From contig JBPXJS010000044.1 of assembly GCA_051715425.1 (NCBI GenBank), positions 62,001 through 126,000 on the forward strand: a stretch of DNA of 64,000 nt, in the 5' to 3' direction. The notes beneath the pieces were generated by a model that searched no databases, was not told the DNA's origin, and saw nothing but the letters and a program-made list of their open reading frames with translations. The position numbers and the translations under genes were made by a program. Source of the stretch: JAJTFA01 sp051715425. GTDB lineage: Bacteria; Bacteroidota; Bacteroidia; UKL13-3. Shown here one piece after another: positions 17,752 through 27,006 of this stretch. Position 1 is the first letter of the stretch; every line of letters begins with the position of its first letter.

Positions 17752-19171
17752 TATTCTCCTTACGCATTCTTATTTTCTGCACTTTGACCCAAAACAGTTT
17801 AAGGCAGGCACACCTTATGCTCCCCTGGCCACTTTATTTGCAGCTGCTGTATTGCAACAAGACCGGTTCGATATTTCATTTTTTGATACCATGTTTTGCT
17901 GCAAGGCAAATGAAATAGCACCTGCCTTGCAAAAAAGCAAGCCAAAACTTTTTGTGATATACGATGATGGGTTCAATTATCTGACAAAAATGTGCCTCAC
18001 CAATATGCGTGATGCCGCTTTTGAGATGATTAAACTGGCCAGACAAAATGGGTGTAAAGTAGCCATATCCAGTTCTGATGCCACAGATCATTCGGAGTTG
18101 TATTTGCGCGCAGGTGCTGATTATATTATTTCCGGAGAAGGAGAACAAACACTGTTGGAATTAAGCCGGCTTATTGTTCGTGGTATTGGTGATGAGAAGG
18201 ATATTAACGGACTTATCTGGCTCCATAATGGGGTGTTGCAAAAAAATGCGAAACGCGAGAACCTGCGCATATTGGATGAATTGCCTTTGCCGGCCTGGGA
18301 ACTTGCCAATATAGAACCATACCAAAAAATGTGGTTGGCACATAAGGGTTATTTTTCCATTAATATGGTTACCACAAGGGGATGCCCGTTTAAATGCAAC
18401 TGGTGTGCAAAACCTATTTACGGAAACCGCTACAACTCGCGCAGCCCTGAGAATGTGGTACAAGAGATTAAACTGCTTAAACAAAAGTTCAATATCCAGC
18501 ATATCTGGTTTGCCGATGATATTTTTGGTTTAAAACCGGGATGGGTAAAACAGTTTTCAGAATTAATAAAAAAGGAAGACCTGCAGTTTAGGTTTAAAAT
18601 ACAATCACGCGTTGATTTGTTGCTCGAAGAAGATAGCATTATCTATTTGGCTGAGGCCGGATGTGAGGAAGTATGGGTGGGGGCAGAAAGTGGTTCTCAA
18701 AAAATACTGGATGCAATGGACAAGGGAACCAGTGTTGAGCAAATAGAAAAGGCTACTTTATTAATGAAACAATATGGCATAAAACCATGTTTCTTTTTGC
18801 AGTTTGGTTATCCCGGTGAAGGAGCAGAGGATATTCAAAAAACGATTCAGATGGTAAAAAAACTGATGCCGCATGATATTGGCATCTCTGTTTCGTATCC
18901 GCTGCCAGGTACCAAATTTTACGAAAATGTACAATCGCAATTAAGCGTTAAACAAAACTGGACAGATTCGGATGAATTGCTGGTGATGTTTAAGAGCACC
19001 TATCCTGCTGAATTCTATAAACAATTGCAGCGCCTGGTGCATTATAAATTCAGAAGCTGGCAGGCAATGGCTGCCTGGAAAAAAAACAAGGATATAAAAA
19101 AGGCCATGAGTTTGCTTTACCGGATTCCTCAAACCCTCCTTACACAGCAAAAAGTAAATAAGTTTGTGTAA
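17744..19171 (+). CDS. B12-binding-domain radical SAM protein (copy 2)
   Basis: A 475-residue radical SAM protein with an N-terminal cobalamin-type domain (DILLTHSYF, GADYIISGEGEQTLLEL) and the cluster motif CPFKCNWC with Cys 214, 218 and 221. IWFADDIFG and VWVGAESGSQ are typical of this class, as is PGEGAEDIQ near residue 365. It opens with the same THSYF/THGYF phrase as copy 3 at 19300 and shares the NWCAKPIYGNRY/KWCSRAVYGQSY block with it, so copies 2 and 3 are close paralogs and copy 1 is more distant. The ATG overlaps the nucleotidyltransferase-fold gene by 8 bp. Role: a radical-based step on an unknown substrate. Confidence 0.85.
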   Translation: MADILLTHSYFLHFDPKQFKAGTPYAPLATLFAAAVLQQDRFDISFFDTMFCCKANEIAPALQKSKPKLFVIYDDGFNYLTKMCLTNMRDAAFEMIKLARQNGCKVAISSSDATDHSELYLRAGADYIISGEGEQTLLELSRLIVRGIGDEKDINGLIWLHNGVLQKNAKRENLRILDELPLPAWELANIEPYQKMWLAHKGYFSINMVTTRGCPFKCNWCAKPIYGNRYNSRSPENVVQEIKLLKQKFNIQHIWFADDIFGLKPGWVKQFSELIKKEDLQFRFKIQSRVDLLLEEDSIIYLAEAGCEEVWVGAESGSQKILDAMDKGTSVEQIEKATLLMKQYGIKPCFFLQFGYPGEGAEDIQKTIQMVKKLMPHDIGISVSYPLPGTKFYENVQSQLSVKQNWTDSDELLVMFKSTYPAEFYKQLQRLVHYKFRSWQAMAAWKKNKDIKKAMSLLYRIPQTLLTQQKVNKFV

Positions 19172-19299
19172 TGAAAACAGGGGTGTTCGGGCGTTCTGTG
19201 CAATCAACAGGAAAACATATATCATTTGATTGATTTTACAGGTTAATATTGTATAGATATTGTTTATGCCGGTTTTACTTTAAAGCCATTCACTAAAAA

Positions 19300-20685
19300 A
19301 TGAAAATAGTTTTTACTCACGGATATTTTATTGCCGAGGATCCCAAGGAGCAGGCCATCATGAGGCCCTATGTTCCTTTAGGTATTTTATATATATCCGC
19401 ATGGCTTGAAAAATATGAATATGATAACGAGGTATTCGACTCCACTTTCTCAAGCTTTGAAGAGCAAAAGCAGTTTATACTCGAAAAAAAACCAAAGGTA
19501 TTGGCAATTTATACCAACCTCATGACCAAACTGAATGTATTACGTACTATTCAGTTTGTCAGATCCGAGCCATCACTATCTGAAACCAGAATTGTTTTAG
19601 GCGGCCCGGAAGTTCGCAATCATATTGATAAGTTTCTGGAGCACGGTGCCGATTATATTGTACTTGGCGAAGGCGAAGAAACCATGCTGGAACTGGTCAT
19701 GTTTTTGGATGGTAAAACAACCGCAGATATTAGCGAAATAGCAGGAGTTACCTATAAATCCGTTGAAGGAAAAACCATTACAAATCCGGAGCGTGCCAAA
19801 TTAAAAAACCTGGATGAGTTACCATTGCCCAACAGAACCAAGGTAAACCTTCAACTGTATTTTGATGCATGGAAAACAAAACATGGAACAAGTGCCATCT
19901 CTTTAAATACCATGCGTGGTTGCCCTTATTCCTGCAAATGGTGCAGCAGGGCAGTATACGGACAAAGTTACCGCAGGCGCAGCGCAAAACATGTGGCCGA
20001 TGAAATGGAGTGGATTAAAAATAATTATGATGTAGACAGTATTTGGTTTGTAGATGATGTGTTTACCGTAAGCCATAAATGGTTAAAAGAATTCAGGGCT
20101 GAGCTGGAAAGTCGAAATTTGCATTTTCCATATGAGTGCATTACACGTGCCGACCGAATGAGTGAAGAGGTGATTGACGACCTCAAAGCAACCGGATGTT
20201 TCAGGGTATGGATTGGGGCTGAAAGCGGATCTCAGAAAGTAATTGATTTAATGGACCGCAGGGTAGATGTGATGCAGGTAAGAAATATGATAAAAGCGGC
20301 CCAGGAAAAAGGGATTCAGGCAGGAACTTTTATTATGGTAGGTTATCCGGGAGAAACAGAGCAGGATATTCAGGAAACGGTAAAACACCTGAAAGAATCG
20401 AATCCGGATATTTTTACCATCACTGTTGCATACCCGATTAAAGGAACGCCCCTCTACCAGGAGGTCGAAAATCATTTTATCCGCGAATTACCCTGGGAAA
20501 CATCAACCGACCGGGATATAGATTTTAAAAGAACCTATAAGCGCAAATATTACGATTATGCCGTGCGCATGATTGTGAATGAAGTAAACGCTTATAAAGC
20601 GGGCATTAATGGTGCAAAATGGCAACAGTCTAAACTAAAGGTAAAAGCCCTGCTTGCCCAGGGAATGATGAAATGGAATAGTTAG
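19300..20685 (+). CDS. B12-binding-domain radical SAM protein (copy 3)
   Basis: A 461-residue paralog of the protein at 17744. The N-terminal domain (IVFTHGYF, VLGGPEVRNHI, GADYIVLGEGEETMLEL) is of the B12-binding type without a DxHxxG histidine. The radical SAM site CPYSCKWC gives Cys 208, 212 and 215, followed by the shared block SRAVYGQSYRRRS; IWFVDDVF and VWIGAESGSQ follow. It is separated from copy 2 by 128 bp, enough for its own promoter. A YjbR-like gene begins 10 bp after its stop. Two adjacent, similar enzymes suggest successive steps on one scaffold, for example iterative methylation. Confidence 0.85.
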   Translation: MKIVFTHGYFIAEDPKEQAIMRPYVPLGILYISAWLEKYEYDNEVFDSTFSSFEEQKQFILEKKPKVLAIYTNLMTKLNVLRTIQFVRSEPSLSETRIVLGGPEVRNHIDKFLEHGADYIVLGEGEETMLELVMFLDGKTTADISEIAGVTYKSVEGKTITNPERAKLKNLDELPLPNRTKVNLQLYFDAWKTKHGTSAISLNTMRGCPYSCKWCSRAVYGQSYRRRSAKHVADEMEWIKNNYDVDSIWFVDDVFTVSHKWLKEFRAELESRNLHFPYECITRADRMSEEVIDDLKATGCFRVWIGAESGSQKVIDLMDRRVDVMQVRNMIKAAQEKGIQAGTFIMVGYPGETEQDIQETVKHLKESNPDIFTITVAYPIKGTPLYQEVENHFIRELPWETSTDRDIDFKRTYKRKYYDYAVRMIVNEVNAYKAGINGAKWQQSKLKVKALLAQGMMKWNS

Positions 20686-20695
20686 TATTTTACAA

Positions 20696-21046
20696 ATGAA
20701 TATTGAATTATTAAGAGATTATTGTTTAACCAAAAAAGAAGTAGAAGAAACCTTCCCTTTTGATGAGGATACCCTTGTATTTAAAGTGTTGGGTAAGGCC
20801 TTTGCATTAATATCGCTAAAAGAACCCGATAGCGTGAACCTGAAATGCGATCCGGAAAGAGCAATAGAACTGAGGCAAACATACGAAGCCGTTAAACCCG
20901 GATATCATATGAATAAAAAACACTGGAACACTGTTTATTTTAATCTTGATCTGTCCGATAAAGAATTACGGCTGTTGATTGATCACTCCTATGATATGGT
21001 GGTGAAAGGAATGCCCAAAAAAATGCAACTTATGCTGTCGGAATAA
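20696..21046 (+). CDS. MmcQ/YjbR family protein
   Basis: A 116-residue protein of the MmcQ/YjbR (DUF419) family, a small CyaY-like fold seen in many bacteria and of unclear function, sometimes called DNA-binding. Diagnostic phrases are FPFDEDTLVFKVLGKAFAL, VNLKCDPERAIELR and YHMNKKHWNTVYF near the C-terminal half, all of which match the family pattern. The length fits. It begins 10 bp after the third B12-type radical SAM gene and so may be transcribed with it, but the family is generally unlinked and the association may be accidental. It is convergent with the LTA-synthase-like gene, with only one base after its stop codon. Confidence 0.85.
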   Translation: MNIELLRDYCLTKKEVEETFPFDEDTLVFKVLGKAFALISLKEPDSVNLKCDPERAIELRQTYEAVKPGYHMNKKHWNTVYFNLDLSDKELRLLIDHSYDMVVKGMPKKMQLMLSE

Positions 21047-22915
21047 TTATTCTGCAACGGTTTTGTTTTTAATCAACCGGTAATTATAGGTTTGAATCAC
21101 GGCTTTTAGCCTGTCCGTTAACTCAGCTGCCTTTTCCTTTTCTGTAGCCATTAAATTAACCTGCGTTTTGGTGTCCTGTGTTAAATCCCATAAAAGAAAA
21201 GGATTGCTGTTGGCCATAAACAACACATACGGATACTCCACAATCTGGTAGATATTGTTGTTATACTGTATGGCATAACCTTTTTGTGTGGTGTCCAGCG
21301 GGTTGTTTCCAAAGGCAAAATAGGGTTTGTTGTATCCGGCAATGGTAAGCATGGCAGGCAACATATCAATTTGTTGTACCGTTTTTGTAATGGTTAGCTG
21401 CTTCTTTTGAGATGGGTCAAAAATAATAAGAGGAATGCGGTAAAGTCCTTCCATGGTTTGATACGCAGGAGTTTCGTTTTCTGCAGAATGGTCGGCTGTG
21501 ATTACAAATACCGTGTTTTTAAACCAGGGCATATTGGAAGCCGTTTCAAAAAAACGTTTTAAACTGTAATCGGCATATTCAATACTTCGGTGTATAGGCA
21601 AGGTACCTCCCTTAAACAAGTGTTGAACGTTTTCCGGAATGCGGTAAGGGTGATGCGAGGAAAGGGTAAATATGCCGGTAAAAAAGGGCTGCTTCCTGGT
21701 ATTCATTTCGCGGGCTATGTATTGAAGGTATGGGTCATCAAAAATACCCCAGCTTCCGTCATAATCTCCTTTGTTGGGGTACTCATTCAAACCAGAATAC
21801 CGTCCGCCATTGGTAATGCTGATAAAATTATCAAAACTCATGCTTCCGTTTCTTGCCCCGTGGTAAAAGGAGGCTTCATAACCCATTTGTTGCAAATACC
21901 CTCCGGTGCTTACCAACCTGTTCGACTGGTAAAAACTGCCGGTATAAGCATCTTCCATCCATGAAGGCATAGAAGCAATAACAGCAGGCAATCCGGTAAT
22001 AGAGCGTTTCCCGTTGGCATAGGCATTTTCGAAATGGGTACTGATCCCAATCAGAGAGTCAATAAAGGGAGTATATCCTTTTCCATTATTATAATATCCG
22101 ATGTATTCTTTACCAAGGCTCTCTACAATAATCAGCACGATATTCTTTCCTGATGGAATTGTTTTGGGTGAAGGAGATTTTACCGGGTTAAATAATTTTT
22201 TAGCTTTTTCAGCAGGCATAAAATTTACTTCTTCAACTCCTGTTTGCTGTATGCTGATAATCATTTGAAAAGGAGTGTTGATAGTGGCACTAACCATTTC
22301 CGGTTTTACCATTCTGGCTGCATCAAATGGAGAAACAGGTTTCAGGTTCCATCCGCCTCTGGCACCCAGTATGCTCAACCCAATCCAAACCGGAATAAGG
22401 AGCCATTCCACCATTTTTTTTCCTTCATCGGGCACACTGGTTTTTATGCTGTTGTATATTTTAATAATGGCAAATATCAAAAAGGCAAGAGCCAGGGTAA
22501 GATACCAGTAATCGGTAATATAGGAAACCAACTGATCTGCAATATCCTGTTTGATGCTGAATAGTTCCATACCTGACCGTTTTCCGCTAAAGGGGTAATA
22601 ACCGGTATCGGCAAGGTTAAGCAACAGGGCTGCACTGTTTACTACAATAAAGTACCACTTTAAAAATAACTGGTAAATATGGTTTTTTCTGATGCCCAAA
22701 GGCAAAATATGCATAAAAATAAACAGGGCATTGGTGTAAACGATGGCAGAAGTATCAAATACCAACCCATAAAGAAAAGCCTCAATAAAGGTTTGAGAAT
22801 CCTGATTGGAATAAGAGCTTAAGTTAAATGAAATGAATAAAATACGACATACGGTGTATATCGCGTATGCCAGTAAAAGCCGCTTAAGAAGCAATTGCTG
22901 AAAAGGAAATTTCAC
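21047..22915 (-). CDS. LTA-synthase-like membrane sulfatase-fold protein
   Basis: A 622-residue protein with five predicted N-terminal membrane helices (residues about 10-185) and an extracytoplasmic sulfatase-fold catalytic domain, the layout of LtaS/OpgB-type phosphoglycerol or phosphoethanolamine transferases. Catalytic-site phrases are NIVLIIVESLGKEY (metal-binding Glu), ANGKRSITGLPAVIASMP (the expected nucleophile Ser/Thr), and FVITADHSAENET (metal-binding Asp-His). In Gram-negative Bacteroidota there is no lipoteichoic acid, so the natural role is probably phosphoglycerol or phosphoethanolamine decoration of a glycan or lipid. It diverges from murB (55-bp gap). Confidence 0.85.
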   Translation of the reverse strand: MKFPFQQLLLKRLLLAYAIYTVCRILFISFNLSSYSNQDSQTFIEAFLYGLVFDTSAIVYTNALFIFMHILPLGIRKNHIYQLFLKWYFIVVNSAALLLNLADTGYYPFSGKRSGMELFSIKQDIADQLVSYITDYWYLTLALAFLIFAIIKIYNSIKTSVPDEGKKMVEWLLIPVWIGLSILGARGGWNLKPVSPFDAARMVKPEMVSATINTPFQMIISIQQTGVEEVNFMPAEKAKKLFNPVKSPSPKTIPSGKNIVLIIVESLGKEYIGYYNNGKGYTPFIDSLIGISTHFENAYANGKRSITGLPAVIASMPSWMEDAYTGSFYQSNRLVSTGGYLQQMGYEASFYHGARNGSMSFDNFISITNGGRYSGLNEYPNKGDYDGSWGIFDDPYLQYIAREMNTRKQPFFTGIFTLSSHHPYRIPENVQHLFKGGTLPIHRSIEYADYSLKRFFETASNMPWFKNTVFVITADHSAENETPAYQTMEGLYRIPLIIFDPSQKKQLTITKTVQQIDMLPAMLTIAGYNKPYFAFGNNPLDTTQKGYAIQYNNNIYQIVEYPYVLFMANSNPFLLWDLTQDTKTQVNLMATEKEKAAELTDRLKAVIQTYNYRLIKNKTVAE

Positions 22916-22970
22916 TTAACAAATATAATGTTCATAACAGATTATTGATTTTTATATTTCTTTTCTTTAC

Positions 22971-23996
22971 TTGCCTGCGTTGAATATTCTTCAAAATATA
23001 TCGCTGAAAGAGCACAACACTTTTGGTATTGATGTAAAAGCCAGAGAGTTTGTTGAGGTTCATACGCTTGAGGAGTTAAAAACATTGTGTAGTGTTTTTA
23101 ATCTGGTGGAGCGCAAATTACTGGTATTGGGTGGTGGCAGCAATGTGTTACTTACCAAAGATTTTGACGGGATGGCCATTTGTATCCGCCTGCTGGGTAT
23201 AGAAAAACTGCACGAAGATGATGAGCATGTATGGGTGAAGGCAATGGCCGGTGAGGTATGGCATCATTTTGTACTCTGGTGCATCAGCCGGGGGTATGCC
23301 GGTGTTGAAAACCTTTCTCTTATTCCGGGCTGCGTGGGTGCCGCCCCTATGCAAAATATTGGTGCCTACGGGGTAGAAATAAAAGATACATTCGATTCCC
23401 TGGAGGCAATTGATATTGAAACTGCTGAAATTAAAACATTTACCCGTGCAGCATGTAAATTCGGATACCGCGAAAGCATCTTTAAAAATGAGGTTAAAGG
23501 AAAATATATTATTTCATCCGTAACATTCAGGTTAAATAAAATACCCGTATATCAGGTAAGTTATGGTGCTATTCAGCAAACGTTGGAAAAAAACGGGGTA
23601 AAGGAATTATCGGTTAAAGCCATTAGCGATGCCGTAATAGAAATCAGAAGCAGCAAACTTCCGGATCCTAAAAAATTAGGCAACTCGGGCAGTTTCTTCA
23701 AAAATCCTGAAATACCTGCAGCGCAGTTTAATGAATTAAAATCCCGTTACCCTGAAATGGTGGGTTACCCCGTTCCCGAAGGGCAGATAAAGGTTGCCGC
23801 AGGGTGGTTAATAGAACAATGTGGGTGGAAGGGTAAAGTTGTTGGAAACACAGGTTCGCATAAAGACCAGGCGCTGGTGCTGGTAAATTACGGTGGGGCT
23901 ACAGGCTCCGAAATTTGGCAACTCGCCATGGATATCCAGCAGTCAGTAAAAGAAAAATTTGGTATTACCATTACACCGGAAGTAAATATCGTATAG
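22971..23996 (+). CDS. murB: UDP-N-acetylenolpyruvoylglucosamine reductase MurB
   Basis: A 341-residue flavoenzyme that reduces UDP-GlcNAc-enolpyruvate to UDP-MurNAc in the cytoplasm, the second committed step of peptidoglycan synthesis. Family features: NTFGIDVKA at the FAD-binding N-terminus, VLGGGSNVLL, LIPGCVGAAPMQNIGAYGVE, the catalytic Ser in NSGSFFKNP, and the terminal Glu in PEVNIV. The extra Tyr-loop insertion and the length match the E. coli-type (type I) MurB. No ATG lies in frame at the N-terminus; TTG at 22971 or at 22980 starts the protein. It stands alone, divergent from the LTA-synthase-like gene. Confidence 0.95.
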   Translation: MPALNILQNISLKEHNTFGIDVKAREFVEVHTLEELKTLCSVFNLVERKLLVLGGGSNVLLTKDFDGMAICIRLLGIEKLHEDDEHVWVKAMAGEVWHHFVLWCISRGYAGVENLSLIPGCVGAAPMQNIGAYGVEIKDTFDSLEAIDIETAEIKTFTRAACKFGYRESIFKNEVKGKYIISSVTFRLNKIPVYQVSYGAIQQTLEKNGVKELSVKAISDAVIEIRSSKLPDPKKLGNSGSFFKNPEIPAAQFNELKSRYPEMVGYPVPEGQIKVAAGWLIEQCGWKGKVVGNTGSHKDQALVLVNYGGATGSEIWQLAMDIQQSVKEKFGITITPEVNIV

Positions 23997-24053
23997 GCTT
24001 CAGGGCTTTTTTTTCATTGAATTATTTTTGCGAGGTTCTTTACCCAATCCGGT

Positions 24054-24061
24054 TATTTTTG
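24054..24061 (+). promoter_or_regulatory. -7 box TATTTTTG upstream of rlmD
   Basis: TATTTTTG fits the TAnnTTTG consensus, 16 bases before the rlmD ATG. An identical TTATTTTTGC block starts 31 bp earlier (24022), so either copy could function as -7 or the earlier one could supply the -33 TTTG at 24027-24030. Confidence 0.4.
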
Positions 24062-24077
24062 CCCGATTATATACTTT

Positions 24078-25487
24078 ATGCGTAAATCCAAATTCAAGTC
24101 TTATATCATCAATAACCTGCAGGTTGCGAATGCAGGCAGTGAAGGAAAATGTATTGCCAGGCACGATGAAAAAGTGGTGATGATAGATTACGCTGTGCCA
24201 GGTGATATACTGGATGTAAAAGTAACCTCATCGAAAAAGAGTTTCAGCTTTGCCACCATTCAGCAAATCGTTACCCCATCGCCCGACCGCGCAACCACCT
24301 TTTGTGAACATTTTGGTACCTGCGGGGGATGCAAGTGGCAGCAAATGAATTATGATGCACAACTCAGGTACAAGCAGCAACAGGTACAGGATGCCTTTGA
24401 GCGGATTGGCAAATTTCCGTTTTCTCCCCTTGAACCTATTTTAGGATCGGCCTCTCAGCAGTTTTACCGCAATAAACTCGAATATTCTTTTACCCATAAA
24501 CGCTGGCTAACCTCATTAGATGGGGCAGAGGATTTAACTCCTGAACAACATGCCGGTTTGGGGTACCATATACCCGGCAGGTTTGATAAGGTTTTTGATG
24601 TGCAAAAATGCTGGCTTATGGCTGATCTGCAGAATCAGATCAGAAACAGCATCAGGGATTTTTGCAAGCAGCACCAGTACGACTTTTTTAACCTGTATGG
24701 TCAGGAAGGATTAATGCGGGGCATGATTTTAAGAAATACCCTGGCTGGCGAGTGGATGCTGATTATGAGTTTCGGAAGGGATGACAGGGAAAAAATCAAT
24801 GCGTTAATGGATTTTATTAAAACCTCTTTTCCTCAGATTACCTCATTGCTTTATGTAATCAATACCAAACATAACGATACCATTTTCGACCTCGATATTC
24901 AGGTGTACCATGGAGATGATCACCTGATAGAATTTTTGGAAGAGTTAAAATTTAAAATCGGTCCTAAATCATTTTTTCAAACCAATACCAGCCAAACATT
25001 AACCCTGTACAATAAAGCCAGGGAGTTTGCCGGATTAACAGGCACCGAGAATGTATATGATTTATATACCGGAGTGGGAACCATTGCCCTTTTTGTGGCC
25101 AAACATGCACGTCAGGTTGTTGGAATAGAATATGTGGAGGGAGCCATATTGGATGCGCATGTGAATGCAAAATTAAATGGCATCACCAATACCCATTTTT
25201 ATGCCGGTGATATGAAGGATGTATTAAATGACGGGTTGATAGAAAAACATGGGAAACCGGATGTGATTATTACCGATCCGCCACGTGCCGGAATGCATGA
25301 AGATGTGGTAAATAAAATACTGGAGCTGGAAGCAAAAAAAGTGGTGTATGTAAGTTGTAATCCCGCCACACAGGCAAGAGATATAGCGTTGCTTCAGGCT
25401 AAGTATGATGTTGTGAAAGTGCAGCCGGTAGACATGTTTCCGCATACACACCATGTTGAGAATATAACCCTGTTAAGCCTCCGTTAA
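24078..25487 (+). CDS. rlmD: 23S rRNA (uracil-5-)-methyltransferase RlmD/RumA
   Basis: A 469-residue RNA m5U methyltransferase, expected to methylate a uracil in 23S rRNA. An N-terminal TRAM domain (about residues 8-65) binds RNA; CEHFGTCGGCKWQQM around residues 75-90 supplies the Cys ligands of the 4Fe-4S cluster characteristic of RumA. The C-terminal Rossmann domain shows DLYTGVGTIALFVA (motif I), ITDPPRAGMH (motif IV) and VYVSCNPATQARD, with the catalytic Cys. RlmD (U1939) and RlmCD-type specificity cannot be told apart from sequence alone. It stands after a short intergenic region with two TATTTTTG promoter-like boxes. Confidence 0.92.
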   Translation: MRKSKFKSYIINNLQVANAGSEGKCIARHDEKVVMIDYAVPGDILDVKVTSSKKSFSFATIQQIVTPSPDRATTFCEHFGTCGGCKWQQMNYDAQLRYKQQQVQDAFERIGKFPFSPLEPILGSASQQFYRNKLEYSFTHKRWLTSLDGAEDLTPEQHAGLGYHIPGRFDKVFDVQKCWLMADLQNQIRNSIRDFCKQHQYDFFNLYGQEGLMRGMILRNTLAGEWMLIMSFGRDDREKINALMDFIKTSFPQITSLLYVINTKHNDTIFDLDIQVYHGDDHLIEFLEELKFKIGPKSFFQTNTSQTLTLYNKAREFAGLTGTENVYDLYTGVGTIALFVAKHARQVVGIEYVEGAILDAHVNAKLNGITNTHFYAGDMKDVLNDGLIEKHGKPDVIITDPPRAGMHEDVVNKILELEAKKVVYVSCNPATQARDIALLQAKYDVVKVQPVDMFPHTHHVENITLLSLR

Positions 25488-25493
25488 ACCCAT

Positions 25494-25501
25494 TATATTT
25501 G
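25494..25501 (+). promoter_or_regulatory. -7 box TATATTTG upstream of hypothetical gene 25506
   Basis: TATATTTG lies in the 18-bp gap after rlmD and ends four bases before the ATG at 25506, so a transcript from it would be leaderless or nearly so. No clear -33 box is visible. Confidence 0.35.
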
Positions 25502-25505
25502 CCTG

Positions 25506-25895
25506 ATGTTTTCAGAAGAACAATTTTCTAAATTACTTGATGCACTAAAAGAAGACCTGCGTTTTTTTAACCAGCAGATCAGGGAGGTGAGTCAGGATAT
25601 TATTGCAGAAGGTTTTTCCAAATACCCGGTGTTTATTGCAACAGAACATGAGGTAAAGATTGGGGAGCTGGTATTTCCCAAGGCTGATTATGCAAGGGAT
25701 TTTAATATCTATGCCACCACCATGGAAGAGTTGGCTGAGAAAAAACTGATTCTTCCTGCTAAAAAGCAGGAGTTTGTTTCTACGTTTAAGGATCCACGAA
25801 AATTTATGTGTGTATTGCTGCTTACTTCAGCTACTGCCAGCTTTGTTTTTGTGCCTTTTAACCTGAAACCGGAGAAGAGAGGAGACGATGAGTAA
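25506..25895 (+). CDS. Conserved hypothetical protein, Bacteroidota type
   Basis: A 129-residue protein I recognise only as a conserved hypothetical protein of Bacteroidota. It has no signal peptide or clear membrane helix; the sequence is mixed alpha/beta with helix-rich ends (FSKLLDALKEDLRFFNQQ). The middle contains KYPVFIATEHEVKIGELVF and DFNIYATTMEELAEKKLI, and the end contains a hydrophobic strand pair (MCVLLLTSATASFVFVPF). It begins 18 bp after rlmD and its end overlaps the glycosyltransferase gene by 8 bp, so it is probably in that operon. Function unknown. Confidence 0.7.
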   Translation: MFSEEQFSKLLDALKEDLRFFNQQIREVSQDIIAEGFSKYPVFIATEHEVKIGELVFPKADYARDFNIYATTMEELAEKKLILPAKKQEFVSTFKDPRKFMCVLLLTSATASFVFVPFNLKPEKRGDDE

Positions 25896-26916
25896 GCCCC
25901 TTGTAGCTGTTGTAATAGTGCACTGGAACCGCAAACAATTGCTGGAGCAGTTCCTTCCGTTTGTTTGCGCATCAACCTATCCCCATCTCGATATTTATAT
26001 TGCCGATAATGCCTCCGATGATGATTCCGTTGATTTTGTGCGGAAACATTACCCGGCAGTAAAGGTTATTCAGTTAAAGGAAAATTATGGATACGCGGGA
26101 GGATATAATCACGCGCTGAAGGAGGTAAAAGCAGATTATTACGTATTACTAAACAACGATATTGAAGTGCCTCAGCGCTGGATAGAGCCGGTAATTGAAC
26201 TGATGGAATCCGATCCATCTGTTGGTGCCTGCCAGCCCAAAATGATAGATTATAAAAACAGGAACCTGTTTGAGTATGCAGGAGCCTGTGGTGGTTTTAT
26301 GGATACTTTGGGATATGTATTTTGCCGTGGCCGTATTTTTGAATCGCTGGAGGAAGATAAAGGCCAATACAATGAACCCAGGGAAATTTTCTGGGCCACC
26401 GGTGCTTGTTTATTTATCCGTTCTGAACTTTTTCATCAAACCGGTGGATTTGATGAGCACTTTTTTGCCCATATGGAAGAAGTTGATTTGTGCTGGCGCA
26501 TCCAGTTGCAGGGCTATAAACTAATGGTTGTACCGGCAGCAGAAGTGTATCATGTGGGTGGCGGTACATTAAATAAAATGAGTCCGCAAAAAACGTATTT
26601 AAATTTCAGGAATAACCTGATTATGCTTACCAAAAATTTACCCCTTGGCACCCTGATCTGGTTACTGCCGCTGAGGTCGGTGCTGGATTTATTAAGCTCC
26701 GTGTTTTTTCTTATTAATGGATTTCCAAAATACAGCGGAGCCGTTCACAGGGCTCATGCCCATTACTTTTTCAGGTTTGGTAAATGGTGGGCATTGCGCA
26801 AAAACAATAAACAAAAACGGAAGTATATTTCAGAACTTTCAGGCGTGTATAAAGGCAGTATTGTAAAACAGCATTTTGTAAAAGGACTCCGGTTTTTCTC
26901 GGAGATAAAGTTCTGA
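25888..26916 (+). CDS. GT2-family glycosyltransferase (rhamnosyltransferase-like)
   Basis: A 342-residue inverting GT-A glycosyltransferase. The N-terminal nucleotide-binding strand is VVIVHWNRKQLLEQ, DNASDDDSVDF follows, and the DxD-equivalent metal site is VLLNNDIEVP near residue 90. The acceptor-side signature FDEHFFAHMEEVDLCWRIQ near residue 190 (ED-type catalytic motif) is typical of rhamnosyl/GT2 family members. A hydrophobic segment near residues 245-275 may anchor it to the membrane. It overlaps the hypothetical gene at 25506 by 8 bp. It is outside the main polysaccharide locus and may act on a separate glycan. Confidence 0.85.
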   Translation: MSKPLVAVVIVHWNRKQLLEQFLPFVCASTYPHLDIYIADNASDDDSVDFVRKHYPAVKVIQLKENYGYAGGYNHALKEVKADYYVLLNNDIEVPQRWIEPVIELMESDPSVGACQPKMIDYKNRNLFEYAGACGGFMDTLGYVFCRGRIFESLEEDKGQYNEPREIFWATGACLFIRSELFHQTGGFDEHFFAHMEEVDLCWRIQLQGYKLMVVPAAEVYHVGGGTLNKMSPQKTYLNFRNNLIMLTKNLPLGTLIWLLPLRSVLDLLSSVFFLINGFPKYSGAVHRAHAHYFFRFGKWWALRKNNKQKRKYISELSGVYKGSIVKQHFVKGLRFFSEIKF

Positions 26917-27006
26917 AAAAGAAATAACGCCACGTTATAAAAATTATTGCCCACGCAACATTCGGGCGGGTTTTATGGTCTTATATATCAGAAAGGAGAT
27001 TTGACC

